64,000 bases of DNA from Halobaculum sp. MBLA0143 (GCF_041361465.1 NZ_JBGKAC010000001.1:1550001-1614000), one strand, 5' to 3'. Positions 33,028-42,068 are shown, numbered from the stretch's first letter. The notes: a model not told the origin generated them from the sequence alone. A program made the numbers and translations.

Positions 33028-34112
33028 GCGAGGAGGTCGTCACGGCCGCCCACGGCGCCGGCACGGAGGCGACGGCCGATCTCGTCGACCGACTCCTGGG
33101 CGACCGGTTCGGCGGTGGCGAGGGGGGAGACGCCGGCGACGGCGACGCTGGCGGCGCCGGCGGCGCCCTCCCTGCCGGCGCCGTCGGGCTGGCGGCCCGC
33201 GACGACGGCGCGGTCGTCCCGGACGCCACGACCGGCGACGAGACGGCGACCGCGACGGTCGTGAGCACGGACAGCCACGTCGTCCAGCCGCCGGTCTTCC
33301 CGGGCGGGGACGTGGGGCGACTCGCGGCCGCCGGCACGGTCAACGACCTCGCCGCGATGGGGGCGACGGACGGCGTGACGCTGTCGAGCGCGCTCGTGAT
33401 CCCGGCCGGCACGCCCGTCGACACCGTCGAGACGGTGACGGCGTCGATGGCGGCGGTGTGTGAGACGGCCGGCTGCACGCTCCGGACGGGCGACACCAAG
33501 GTCGTCGGCGCGGACGAACTCGACGGCCTGGTCGTGACGACCACCGGCGTCGCCCGGGTGGACCCGGCGGACACGCTGCCCGCGAGCGGGCTGTCGCCGG
33601 GCGACCGGCTCGTGGTCACCGGGCCGGTCGGCGACCACGGTGTCGCCTTACTCGCCGCCCGCGAGGGGTTCGACTTCGAGACAGCCCCCGAGAGCGACGC
33701 CGCGCCGACGGCGGGACTGCTGCGGGCCGCCCGCGAGGCCGGGGAGATCACGGCCGCGACCGACCCCACCCGTGGCGGGCTGGCGAACGCCGTCAACGAA
33801 CTGGCGGCCGCGAGCGACGCCGGCGTCGTGTTGGACGAAGAGACTCCGGTCGCGGACGACACCCGCGGCGCCGCGGAGGTGCTGGGGGTCGACCCGCTGA
33901 CGGTCGCCTGCGAGGGGCGGCTCGTCGTCGGGGTCGACGCCGACGACGCCGAGACGGTCGTCGACCGGCTCCGCGACACCCCCGGCGGCGAGGGTGCGGC
34001 CGTGATCGGCCGGGTCGTCGACGACCACCCCGGCGACGTGGTGTTGGACACCGGAATCGGCCGACGGTACCTCTCCGTGCCGACCGGGGAGCGAGTCCCG
34101 CGGATCTGCTGA
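33024..34112 (+). CDS. hypE: Hydrogenase expression/formation protein HypE
   Basis: A 362-residue PurM/ThiL-like enzyme that dehydrates the carbamoyl group on its own C-terminal Cys to a thiocyanate, the source of the CN ligands. The protein ends VPRIC, exactly the required terminal Cys. Motifs for ATP and metal include STDSHVVQPPVFPGGDVG, GTVNDLAAMGA and ATDPTRGGLANAVNE. A Gly/Ala/Asp-rich insert at about 33-55 lies before the first conserved motif. GTG at 33024 overlaps hypD by 4 bp. Confidence 0.95.
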   Translation: MSEEVVTAAHGAGTEATADLVDRLLGDRFGGGEGGDAGDGDAGGAGGALPAGAVGLAARDDGAVVPDATTGDETATATVVSTDSHVVQPPVFPGGDVGRLAAAGTVNDLAAMGATDGVTLSSALVIPAGTPVDTVETVTASMAAVCETAGCTLRTGDTKVVGADELDGLVVTTTGVARVDPADTLPASGLSPGDRLVVTGPVGDHGVALLAAREGFDFETAPESDAAPTAGLLRAAREAGEITAATDPTRGGLANAVNELAAASDAGVVLDEETPVADDTRGAAEVLGVDPLTVACEGRLVVGVDADDAETVVDRLRDTPGGEGAAVIGRVVDDHPGDVVLDTGIGRRYLSVPTGERVPRIC

Positions 34113-34495
34113 TGCACGAACTCGCCGTCGCCGAACGGCTGGTCGCCCGCGCCCGCGAGGCCGCGGACGACGCCGGCGCCGACCGCGTCACCGGGCTGAC
34201 GGTCGCGGTCGGCGAGGCCACCCACCTCGCGCCCACACAGCTCCGCTTCTGTCTGGAGGCGGTGACGGACGACCTGCTCGCGGACGCGACAGTGTCGTTC
34301 GAACGAGTGCGGGCCCGTGGGACGTGCGACTGCGGCTGGCGGGGCGAACTGGACCGACTCCCGGAGACGGTCGCGGCCGCGCCGGAGCGCCGGTGTCCGG
34401 CGTGTGACGGCACCGTGACCGTGACCGCCGGCCGGGAGTGTCGACTGGAGCGGATCACTGTCCCGGACGACGGCTCACCGAACGACACCGACTGA
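34112..34495 (+). CDS. hypA: Hydrogenase nickel incorporation protein HypA
   Basis: A 127-residue nickel chaperone. It starts MHELAVAERL with the nickel-ligand His2 and carries the zinc site CDCGW and CPACDG; the first pair is CxC rather than the usual CxxC. With HypB it loads nickel into the large subunit. ATG overlaps the hypE stop (TGATG); hypB follows 2 bp later. Confidence 0.93.
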   Translation: MHELAVAERLVARAREAADDAGADRVTGLTVAVGEATHLAPTQLRFCLEAVTDDLLADATVSFERVRARGTCDCGWRGELDRLPETVAAAPERRCPACDGTVTVTAGRECRLERITVPDDGSPNDTD

Positions 34496-34497
34496 CC

Positions 34498-35604
34498 ATG
34501 TACGAGACACACACCTCGATCGGAACACCGACGCACAGGCCCGTGTACAGTTCCACGCACAGACCGACGCACAGTCCGAAACACGCCACGCCGGGGTCGC
34601 TGGCGGGGGCCGTCGCCGACCGAGCACGGCGGCTGCTCGCCCGAGTCACCGACGGGGTCGACGGCGGGGTCTCCCGGGTCGCCGAGGTGATCGACGGCAG
34701 GGTCGCCGACAGCCTCGTCGGCGCGCCCGCACCGGGACCGTCGTCGGCTCACCGGTTCGGCCACGGCGACGACACCGACGGGGAGGCGACGGACACGGAG
34801 GCGGACGTGTTGGCGGCCGTCCGGGACCGGGCCCGGGAGAACCACGAACGGCTCGCCCACGACGCGGACGTGTTCGCCGTCGAACTGCTGGGTGCGACCG
34901 GCAGCGGCAAGACGGCGCTGATCGAGTGGCTGTTGGAGCACGCCCACGACGGCGACCGCGTCGGGGTCGTCACCGGCGACGTGTCCGGCGAGGACGACGC
35001 CGAGCGACTGCGCCGCCACGGTGTCCCGGTCGTGAACGTCACCACGGGGAAGGACTGTCACCTGGACCCACGGCGCGTCGCGGACGCGTTGGACGACGAG
35101 CGCCTCGAACTGGACGCCCTGGACGCCCTGTACGTCGAGAACGTCGGCAACGTCGTCTGTCCGGCGGACTTCCCGCTCGGGACGGCCGTGCGGCTCGCCG
35201 TCGTCTCGCCCACGGAGGGGACGGACGTGGTCCGGAAACACCCCCACCTGTTCCAGGTCGCCGACGCCGTCGCCATCAACAAGACGGACCTCGCGGAGGC
35301 GGTCGGCGCCGACACGGACCGGATGGTCGCGGACGCCCGCCGAATCGCCCCGGACGCGCCGGTCGTGGAGACGAGTGTAGAGACCGAAGCCGGCCTCGGG
35401 GACCTCGTCGACAGCCTGGGAGGGTTCCGGGCCGCCGACTACGACGACGGTGGGCACGCACACACCGACGACAGTGACCACGCGCACGCCGACGGCCACA
35501 CCCACCACGACGACGGTGGGGCGCCCGACCACAGTGACGAGACGCCCGACGACGGCCCGGAGGTGAGACGGGCGGACCACGCGACGGACGGGGGTGAGCG
35601 GTAG
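34498..35604 (+). CDS. hypB: Hydrogenase nickel incorporation GTPase HypB, His-rich at both ends
   Basis: A 368-residue GTPase that drives nickel transfer. Core motifs: LLGATGSGKTALIEWLLEH (P-loop), GKDCHLDP (metal site with Cys and His), YVENVGNVVCP and AINKTDL. Compared with typical HypB of about 220 residues, it has about 110 extra N-terminal residues (opening with THTSIGTPTHRP and further His) and a C-terminal tail of about 60 residues rich in His and Asp (GHAHTDDSDHAHADGHTHH). His-rich stretches store nickel in other HypB proteins, normally only at the N-terminus. ATG at 34498 was chosen because it follows the hypA stop by 2 bp; the frame upstream is hypA shadow. Confidence 0.92.
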   Translation: MYETHTSIGTPTHRPVYSSTHRPTHSPKHATPGSLAGAVADRARRLLARVTDGVDGGVSRVAEVIDGRVADSLVGAPAPGPSSAHRFGHGDDTDGEATDTEADVLAAVRDRARENHERLAHDADVFAVELLGATGSGKTALIEWLLEHAHDGDRVGVVTGDVSGEDDAERLRRHGVPVVNVTTGKDCHLDPRRVADALDDERLELDALDALYVENVGNVVCPADFPLGTAVRLAVVSPTEGTDVVRKHPHLFQVADAVAINKTDLAEAVGADTDRMVADARRIAPDAPVVETSVETEAGLGDLVDSLGGFRAADYDDGGHAHTDDSDHAHADGHTHHDDGGAPDHSDETPDDGPEVRRADHATDGGER

Positions 35605-37887
35605 GTGGCGACCGGCGAGACGGACGCCCGGGAGGCGGTGACGGTCCGGGTGACGGGGACGGTCCAAGGTGTCGGCTTCCGGCCGTTCGTGGCTCGGACG
35701 GCGGCGGCTCACGACCTCGCGGGCGTCGTCCGCAACACGGACCGTGGCGTCCAGATCCGGTTCGAGGGCGCTCCCGGAGCCGTCGGCGACGCGGTCGAGA
35801 CCGTGCGGTCGGACCCGCCGCCGTTGGCGAGCGTAGAGGCGGTGGAGACGGCGACGGCGACGGTGACCGGGGCGACCGACTTCGAGATCGTCGACTCCAC
35901 CGGCGACGAGGAACGGACGACGCTCGTCCCGCCGGACACGGCAATCTGTCCTGACTGTCTGGCGGACCTCCGGGACCCCGGCTCTCAGTTCCACGACTAC
36001 TGGGCGACGGGGTGTGTGAACTGCGGCCCGCGGTTCACCGTGACCGCGGGGCTGCCGTACGACCGCGACCGGACGGCGCTCGCGGCGTTCCCGCCGTGTG
36101 AGGGCTGTCGGGAGCGCTACGAGACGCGGACGGACCGGCGGTTCCACGCCCAGACGGTGGCGTGTCCGGACTGTGGCCCGCGCGTGTCGTTCGAGCCGGG
36201 TGACGACGGCGCGACGGCGACGGGGACGGCCGCGGTCGACGCCGTCGCCGACCGACTGCGCCGCGGCGCGGTCGTCGGCGTCGAAGGCGCCGGCGGCAGT
36301 CACCTCGTCTGTACCGCGACGGAGCCGACGGTGGTCGACCGGCTGCGCGAACGGACGGGACGGGCGAGGAAGCCGTTCGCGGTGATGGCGCCGACTGTCG
36401 ACGCCGTCGAGTCGTTCGCGGCCGTCTCCGCGGAGGAACGGGAGACGCTGACCGACCGCCGGCGCCCCGTCGTCGTCGTCGACCGACTGGAGCGGTCCTG
36501 GCTGGAGTCGGTCGCTCCCGGGCTAGACACGGTCGGCGTGATGCTGCCGTACAGCGGGCTCCACCACCTCCTGTTCGACCGGGTGTCGGCGCCGTTGGTC
36601 GTCACGAGCGCGAACCGGCCGGGAGAGCCGACGTGTACCGAGACGGAGCGGCTCCGTGGGCTGTCGGCCCCGGACGCGCTCCTGACACACGACCGCGAGA
36701 TCGTCAACCGCGCCGACGACAGCGTCGTCCGGGTCGTCGACGGCCGTCGACAGTTCCTCCGGCGCTCCCGCGGGTGGGTGCCCGACCCCATCCCTCGGCC
36801 GGGCGACGCCGGCGACACGACCGCGCTCGGGGTCGGTGCGCGGTCGGACACGACGGCCGCCGCGGCCGCCGACGACCGACTGCTGGCGAGTCAACACGTC
36901 GGGAGAGTGACGGATCCGGCGACGGAGGGGGCCCACCGCGCGGCCGCCGCGACCGTCCGGGAGCTGTTGGACGCCGAGCCGGACGTGGTCGGTCACGATC
37001 TCCACCCGGAGTTCCGGACGCGCGACCTCGCCGCGGCGTACGCCGCAGAGGCGGGCGCGGAGACGGTCGGGGTCTGGCACCACCACGCTCACGCGGCGTC
37101 GCTGCTGGCGGACCACGGCCGCGAGCGGGCGGTCGTGATCGCGGCAGACGGCGTCGGTCACGGGCCGGACGGCGTCGCCCGCGGCGGGGAGGTGTTGGAC
37201 GCGACGCTCGCCGAGAGCGACCGGGTCGGCGGGCTGTCGGAGTTCCGGCTGCCGGGCGGCGACCGGGCGGCCGAACGACCCGGGCGGCTGTTGGCGTCGT
37301 TGCTGGCGGACCCCGACCGAATCGACCGGCTGCTCGTCGGCCGCGACGCCGCTCCGGACCGGGAGACGGCCGCGACCGTCCGCCGGCAGGCCGACGCCGG
37401 CGTCGCCAGCCCGGAGACGACCAGCGCCGGGCGGTTCCTGGACGCCGTCGCCGCACTCCTGGACGTGTGTACGGAGCGACGGTTCCGCGGCGAGCCGGCG
37501 ATCCGGCTGGAGACGGCCGCGAGCGACGGCAGCCCCGTTCCCGTCGCGCCGCCGGTGGACTGGAGCGGCGAGCCGACGTTCGTCGCCGACGAGGCGTTGG
37601 CCCGGCTGGACGAGCTCCGGGACCAGTACCCGACGGCGGACGTGGCCGCGACGGGACAGGCGTTGTTGGCGGACGGGCTCGCCGAGGTTGCCGTCGAGAC
37701 CGCCCGCGAGCGCGGCCGCGAGGCCGTCGGGCTGACCGGCGGCGTCGCACACAACGCCGCCGTCTCCCGCCGGGTGCGGCGGGCCGTCGAGGACGCCGGA
37801 GTGACCTTCCTCGGCCACGAGGCCGTCCCACCGGGTGACGGCGGACTCGCGGTCGGGCAGGCGGTCGCGGCCGCTCGGCGGGTGTGA
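35605..37887 (+). CDS. hypF: Carbamoyltransferase HypF
   Basis: A 760-residue enzyme that moves the carbamoyl group of carbamoyl phosphate to HypE. Domains in order: acylphosphatase (about 10-95, GTVQGVGFRPFVARTAAAHD), two zinc fingers (about 110-200, CPDCLADL...GCVNCG and CEGCRERY...ACPDCG), YrdC-like adenylation domain (about 205-390, KPFAVMA and SANRPGEPT), and Kae1-like domain (about 400-760, WHHHAHAASLLADHG metal site and LTGGVAHNAAVSRR). Length is normal for the family. The GTG at 35605 directly follows the hypB stop, with no gap. It is the last gene of the operon; a convergent phosphatase gene lies 41 bp beyond. Confidence 0.95.
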   Translation: MATGETDAREAVTVRVTGTVQGVGFRPFVARTAAAHDLAGVVRNTDRGVQIRFEGAPGAVGDAVETVRSDPPPLASVEAVETATATVTGATDFEIVDSTGDEERTTLVPPDTAICPDCLADLRDPGSQFHDYWATGCVNCGPRFTVTAGLPYDRDRTALAAFPPCEGCRERYETRTDRRFHAQTVACPDCGPRVSFEPGDDGATATGTAAVDAVADRLRRGAVVGVEGAGGSHLVCTATEPTVVDRLRERTGRARKPFAVMAPTVDAVESFAAVSAEERETLTDRRRPVVVVDRLERSWLESVAPGLDTVGVMLPYSGLHHLLFDRVSAPLVVTSANRPGEPTCTETERLRGLSAPDALLTHDREIVNRADDSVVRVVDGRRQFLRRSRGWVPDPIPRPGDAGDTTALGVGARSDTTAAAAADDRLLASQHVGRVTDPATEGAHRAAAATVRELLDAEPDVVGHDLHPEFRTRDLAAAYAAEAGAETVGVWHHHAHAASLLADHGRERAVVIAADGVGHGPDGVARGGEVLDATLAESDRVGGLSEFRLPGGDRAAERPGRLLASLLADPDRIDRLLVGRDAAPDRETAATVRRQADAGVASPETTSAGRFLDAVAALLDVCTERRFRGEPAIRLETAASDGSPVPVAPPVDWSGEPTFVADEALARLDELRDQYPTADVAATGQALLADGLAEVAVETARERGREAVGLTGGVAHNAAVSRRVRRAVEDAGVTFLGHEAVPPGDGGLAVGQAVAAARRV

Positions 37888-37928
37888 GCCGACGGACGCC
37901 GAGTCGGCGCGTGTGAGGCCGCGGCTGT

Positions 37929-38363
37929 TCACGCGGCGTCGTCCGCGAGGTCGGCGACGGCTGCCCGAGCGTTCTCGACGACCGCGGGGTGTGGCTGGCT
38001 GGGACCGTGTTGCTCCCGGACGGTCGCGAGCGCGTCGTCGAACGCGACGCCGCGGACGAGCGCGAGCGCGCCGGCGGCGACGGCGACGCTACGGGAGGCG
38101 CCGGCGGAACAGTGGACGAGCGTCGTCTCGCCGGATTCGACTCGGGCCCGGAGCCGGGAGATCGCCCGGCGCGTCGCCGCGGGGTCGTTCCGTGGGCCGT
38201 CGATCAGCGGGACGGCGTCGACGGCCAGCGACTCGGGGTACGGCGTCTCCGGGGGGGAGTGGGTGAGCCGCACCACCGCCTCAACGCCGACCGCGGGCAG
38301 TGCGTCGCCGCGGGCGGCGTCGCGCGCGTCGCCGACGAACAGTCGGTCACCGATGGGTGTCAC
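37929..38363 (-). CDS. Dual-specificity protein phosphatase family protein
   Basis: A 144-residue phosphatase of the Cys-based superfamily. The P-loop VHCSAGASRS gives nucleophile Cys85 and Arg91. The N-terminal fold TPIGDRLFVGDARDAA is typical of archaeal dual-specificity phosphatases. The general acid is probably an Asp in the PLIDGPRNDP loop. GTG at 38363 starts the protein at the family position; upstream frame is a shadow. It is convergent with hypF. Whether it acts on protein or another substrate is unknown. Confidence 0.85.
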   Translation of the reverse strand: MTPIGDRLFVGDARDAARGDALPAVGVEAVVRLTHSPPETPYPESLAVDAVPLIDGPRNDPAATRRAISRLRARVESGETTLVHCSAGASRSVAVAAGALALVRGVAFDDALATVREQHGPSQPHPAVVENARAAVADLADDAA

Positions 38364-38493
38364 GCCGGAGGGTGGCGGGCCGACGGGGTAACTCTCACGG
38401 CGCCGTGGGCCTCGGAGACACGACTCTCCGGGTCTCTCCTCACCGACTGGAACGACGGTCAGCTTCATACGTCTCGGCCAGGGACGTACGAGC

Positions 38494-39372
38494 GTGTACG
38501 ACGCCGTTCTGGCGGCGACGGACGGGAGCGACCACGCTCGCGTCGCCGCCGCCCACGCGGTCGTAGCCGGCCGTCGGTTCGACGCCGACGTGCCGGTCGT
38601 GAGCGTCGCCGACCGGCGCGCGACAGCGGCGCTGCCGGCGAACGGCGGCGCGGCGGTCGCCGCCGCGGCCGCCGAGACGGCCGCCAACGAGGCGTTGGCG
38701 ACGGCACCCGACGACGACCGGGTGGAGACGGTGTTGGCCCGCGGCGACCCCGGACAGGTGATCGCGGCACGCGCCGACCGCCGGGGCGCGGGGCTGATCG
38801 CCGTCGGCACACACGGCCGGTCCGGCGTGTCGCGGTACCTCGTCGGGAGCGTCGCGGCGCGCGTGATTCGAGCGGGAGTAGCACCGGTGCTCGTCGCTCG
38901 CGCGAGTCACGCGGAGCCGCCACGGCGGGGGTACCGAGACGTGGTCGTGGCGACGGACGGCACCGGCCGGGTGGACACGGTGTTGCCGACGGCGTTCGAG
39001 TTGGCGTGTGAACACGACGCGACGATCCACGCGATCAGCGTCGTCGACACGGCGACGAACCCGACGTTCACCGGCCTGGCGGGCAGTCGCTCCGTCGACT
39101 ACCGGGAGCAGTCCGCCGAGGCGGCGACGGAACGGGTGACGACCCGGGCGCGCAAGCGCGACTTCGACGCCCGGACGGTCGTCGAGACCGGCGAGCCGGC
39201 GGCGGTCGTGACGGACTACGCCGCGCGGGTGGACGCGGACCTGTTGGCGGTCGCCACGGCCGGCCGGAGCGGGCTCTCCCGGTTGCTCGTCGGTAGCACG
39301 ACGGAACGGCTGCTCGGATCGGCGCCGGCGCCGGTGCTCGTCGCCCGCGCCGGACCGGTCGGTCCCGACTGA
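38494..39372 (+). CDS. Tandem-domain UspA universal stress protein
   Basis: A 292-residue protein with two Usp domains. Domain one (1-145) runs from YDAVLAATDGSDHARVAAAH to GTHGRSGVSRYLVGSVAARV; domain two (about 148-285) from RDVVVATDGTGRVDTVLPTA to ATAGRSGLSRLLVGSTTERL. Both keep the glycine-rich ATP loop, so intramolecular pairing replaces the usual dimer. GTG at 38494. Divergent from the phosphatase gene, with 130 bp between. Confidence 0.88.
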   Translation: MYDAVLAATDGSDHARVAAAHAVVAGRRFDADVPVVSVADRRATAALPANGGAAVAAAAAETAANEALATAPDDDRVETVLARGDPGQVIAARADRRGAGLIAVGTHGRSGVSRYLVGSVAARVIRAGVAPVLVARASHAEPPRRGYRDVVVATDGTGRVDTVLPTAFELACEHDATIHAISVVDTATNPTFTGLAGSRSVDYREQSAEAATERVTTRARKRDFDARTVVETGEPAAVVTDYAARVDADLLAVATAGRSGLSRLLVGSTTERLLGSAPAPVLVARAGPVGPD

Positions 39373-39513
39373 CGGCGTGGGCTGTCGGTCTCGCCCGAGC
39401 GCGACTCTCTGCCGAGACACCACTGTCCAGCCGCCCGGACGGCGTCGACAACCTAGTAGTAACTCTCCGTGACGTTCACAGGGGGCCGACGCCGGGGCTC
39501 GACGTGTCCTCCG

Positions 39514-39777
39514 TCAGATAGAGAGGGTGTACAGGCGCTTTCGCGCGTCCGAGAAGGAGAATCGAGAGTCGACGACCTCCACCTCCTCCAGCCGCGAGAG
39601 GGCGTACCGCACCGTCCGCGGCGGCAGCATCGTCTCTTCGGCGATCTCCGTCTGTGACAGCGTCTCCTCGTACTCCAACACCTTGGCGACGAGCTTCGCA
39701 CTCGGCGGCAGGTCCGCTACCGCGTCCCAGCCGTCCTCGACCGGCTCCTCTGTCACCGCAGACTCTGAGGCACTCAT
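39514..39777 (-). CDS. Winged-helix transcriptional regulator (MarR-like)
   Basis: An 87-residue protein: PPSAKLVAKVLEYEETLSQT then EIAEETMLPPRTVRYALSRL as helix-turn-helix and a wing VVDSRFSFSDARKRLYTL. This compact form is a well-conserved haloarchaeal regulator type. ATG at 39777. Just upstream are gttcgaac and atagttactat palindromes that could be its own operator. It is divergent from panA with 122 bp between the genes. Target genes are not shown. Confidence 0.85.
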   Translation of the reverse strand: MSASESAVTEEPVEDGWDAVADLPPSAKLVAKVLEYEETLSQTEIAEETMLPPRTVRYALSRLEEVEVVDSRFSFSDARKRLYTLSI

Positions 39778-39899
39778 CCTGTTCGAACGGTGGGTATGCC
39801 GAGTGATAATAGTTACTATCCCATTTCATTACCATAGCGTATCACGCGAGGGTGGTGGGGTACGTTACCCGAAACCTCTTGTCCGTCAGTGCCCTACTG

Positions 39900-41126
39900 A
39901 TGACAATGACAGACACGGCGGAGGGAGTCGACTTCCCGTACGACGAGGAGAACACCTCGCGTCAGGAGAAGATCGAGGCGCTCCGTGAGCGGCTCGAGGT
40001 GCTGGAGTCACAGAACGAGGAGATGCGCGACCGTCTCCTGGACGCCAACGCCGAGAACAACAAGTACCAACAGAAGCTGGAGCGGCTGACTCACGAGAAC
40101 AAGAAGCTGAAGCAGTCGCCGTTGTTCGTCGCCACGGTGCAGGAGCTGACGGACGACGGAATCGTGATCAAGCAACACGGCAACAACCAGGAGGCGTTGA
40201 CCGAGGTGACGACGGAGATGCGGGAGGGGCTGGAGCCGGACGACCGCGTGGCCGTCAACAACTCGCTGTCGGTGGTCAAGCGGCTGGACAACGAGACGGA
40301 CGTTCGGGCTCGGGTGATGCAGGTCGACCACTCCCCGGACGTGACCTACGAGGACATCGGTGGGTTGGACGACCAGATGACCGAGGTGCGCGAGACGGTG
40401 GAGATGCCGTTGGAGAGCCCGGACATGTTCGAGGAGATCGGCATCCAGCCGCCCAGCGGCGTGTTGCTCCACGGGCCGCCGGGAACCGGGAAGACGATGC
40501 TGGCGAAGGCGGTCGCCAACCAGACGGACGCCACCTTCATCAAGATGGCCGGCTCCGAACTCGTCCACAAGTTCATCGGCGAGGGGGCCAAGCTCGTGCG
40601 TGACCTGTTCGAGGTGGCTCGGGAGAACGAGCCGGCGGTGTTGTTCATCGACGAGATCGACGCCATCGCCTCCAAGCGGACGGACTCGAAGACCTCCGGT
40701 GACGCCGAGGTCCAACGGACGATGATGCAGCTGCTCTCCGAGATGGACGGGTTCGACGAACGTGGCGAGGTGCGGATCATCGCCGCCACCAACCGGTTCG
40801 ACATGCTCGACTCCGCCATCCTCCGGCCGGGCCGGTTCGACCGGCTCATCGAGGTGCCCAAGCCGGACGAGACGGGTCGGGAGCTGATCTTCCAGATCCA
40901 CACCCGCGACATGAAGACCGCAGACGACGTGGACTTCGCCGAACTCGCCGGGATGGCGACGGAGGCGTCCGGCGCGGACATCAAGGCCATCTGCACGGAG
41001 GCCGGGATGTTCGCGATCCGGGACGACCGGACGGAGATCCGGATGACCGACTTCCGGGAGGCGTGGGAGAAGATCCAGAGCGGCGACACGGACGCCGAGG
41101 CCGGCGACGCCGTCGCGTTCGCCTGA
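39900..41126 (+). CDS. panA: Proteasome-activating nucleotidase
   Basis: A 408-residue AAA ATPase that unfolds proteins for the 20S proteasome. Coiled coil at about 20-72 (ERLEVLESQNEEMRDRLLDA), OB-fold (about 73-150, with KQSPLFVATVQELTDDGIVI), then the AAA core: Walker A GPPGTGKT, Walker B LFIDEIDAIA, sensor AATNRFDMLD and arginine fingers RPGRFDR. Closely similar to Haloferax PanA from memory. The C-terminus reads AVAFA, not the canonical hydrophobic-Tyr-X, so docking may use Phe. ATG at 39900; ATG two codons on is an alternative. Upstream TATA-like sequence near 39830-39840 is plausible. Confidence 0.94.
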   Translation: MTMTDTAEGVDFPYDEENTSRQEKIEALRERLEVLESQNEEMRDRLLDANAENNKYQQKLERLTHENKKLKQSPLFVATVQELTDDGIVIKQHGNNQEALTEVTTEMREGLEPDDRVAVNNSLSVVKRLDNETDVRARVMQVDHSPDVTYEDIGGLDDQMTEVRETVEMPLESPDMFEEIGIQPPSGVLLHGPPGTGKTMLAKAVANQTDATFIKMAGSELVHKFIGEGAKLVRDLFEVARENEPAVLFIDEIDAIASKRTDSKTSGDAEVQRTMMQLLSEMDGFDERGEVRIIAATNRFDMLDSAILRPGRFDRLIEVPKPDETGRELIFQIHTRDMKTADDVDFAELAGMATEASGADIKAICTEAGMFAIRDDRTEIRMTDFREAWEKIQSGDTDAEAGDAVAFA

Positions 41127-41187
41127 ACGGCGGCGGGTCGGCTGCGGGTAGCGTCGGAACTCGTTCTCGAACGGTCGTACTCCGAGT

Positions 41188-41619
41188 GTGGCCGAATCCG
41201 ACGGGGAATCGGAGCCAATCGCCGGCTTAGAGCGGTCGATCAGTGCGGACGAGACGGTTCTGTTCGCGGTGGCGTTCGGCTCACAGGTCGACGGCGATCC
41301 GACAGAGGGCTCTGATCTCGACCTCGCGGTGAAGTTCGTCGACGAGCTCTCGGCGAGCGAGCGGTTCAGACAGCACTGCCGTCTCTCGGGTGAACTCCAG
41401 CGAGACGGTTGGCCGTTCGTCGATGTCGTGGACGTGGAGTCGTTGCCGCTCGACGTGACTCACGACGCGGTCGGCGGTCGTCTCCTCTGTGGAGACAGCG
41501 GAGCCTTCGAGTCGTTCGAGCGGTCGGTAGAGACGGAGTTTGCCGAGCGACGCGAGGAGATCCGGACGCGCCGGCGGCGCGTGATCGACCGGATCGCTGA
41601 GGAGAGACTGCGCGGCTGA
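41188..41619 (+). CDS. MNT-type nucleotidyltransferase, MntA antitoxin-like
   Basis: A 143-residue minimal nucleotidyltransferase. The motif AFGSQVDGDPTEGSDLDLAV is the GSx10DxD signature. Such proteins pair with HEPN toxins and neutralise them by adenylylation (type VII toxin-antitoxin). The ending is a basic Arg/Glu helix. GTG at 41188, 62 bp after panA. The HEPN partner sits immediately downstream but is broken, so this may be an orphan antitoxin. Confidence 0.83.
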   Translation: MAESDGESEPIAGLERSISADETVLFAVAFGSQVDGDPTEGSDLDLAVKFVDELSASERFRQHCRLSGELQRDGWPFVDVVDVESLPLDVTHDAVGGRLLCGDSGAFESFERSVETEFAERREEIRTRRRRVIDRIAEERLRG

Positions 41620-42038
41620 CGAGCGCGTCGTCTCGGTCGAACTAGAACAGATCGAGCAGTACCACGGGGAGCTAGCCGAGAGACGGGATACGCTGTCGCA
41701 CGCGGCGTTCAGTCAGAGCACGACAGAGCAACGGGCCGTCGAACGGGTGTTCGAGAACGTGATTCGGGCGTGTTCTGACCTCGGTCGACGCATCGCTTCG
41801 GAAGACCTCGGGTACGACGGGAACTCTTCGAAGGAGGCCGTTCGAACTCTGGGGGACAGGGGGGTTCGGCGAGGAGACGACGGAGACGCTCGTCGCTGCC
41901 GTCGGGTTCAGAAACGTTCTGGCCCACGAGGACGGGCACGTCGACACCGACGAGGTCTACGAGACACTCCAGACAGGACTAGCGGTGTACGACGACTACA
42001 GCCGGCAGATTGCTCAGTGGGTCCAGTCGCAGCCGTGA
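41620..42038 (+). pseudogene. Frameshifted HEPN (DUF86, HepT-like) toxin
   Basis: From 41621 one frame encodes LEQIEQYHGELAERRDTLSH, then RAVERVFENVIRACSDLGRR and LGYDGNSSKEAVRTLGDRG. At a run of six G (41859-41864) it shifts; the following frame continues FGEETTETLVAAVGFRNVLA then H, and VYDDYSRQIAQWVQ to a stop at 42038. Joined, the parts match a DUF86 HEPN protein with an intact RNVLAH (Rx4H) RNase motif. No ATG, GTG or TTG lies at the expected start (the codon there is GCT or CTG). Two defects argue for a true pseudogene, though a sequencing error at the G run cannot be excluded. Confidence 0.8.
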
Positions 42039-42068
42039 CTGACTAGCGAGGTAAGGCCCGCCACCGAG

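Noticed and set aside
32681-33463. Arg-rich open frames overlapping hypD and hypE
   Set aside because: They are alternate-frame shadows of genes with unambiguous Hyp motifs.
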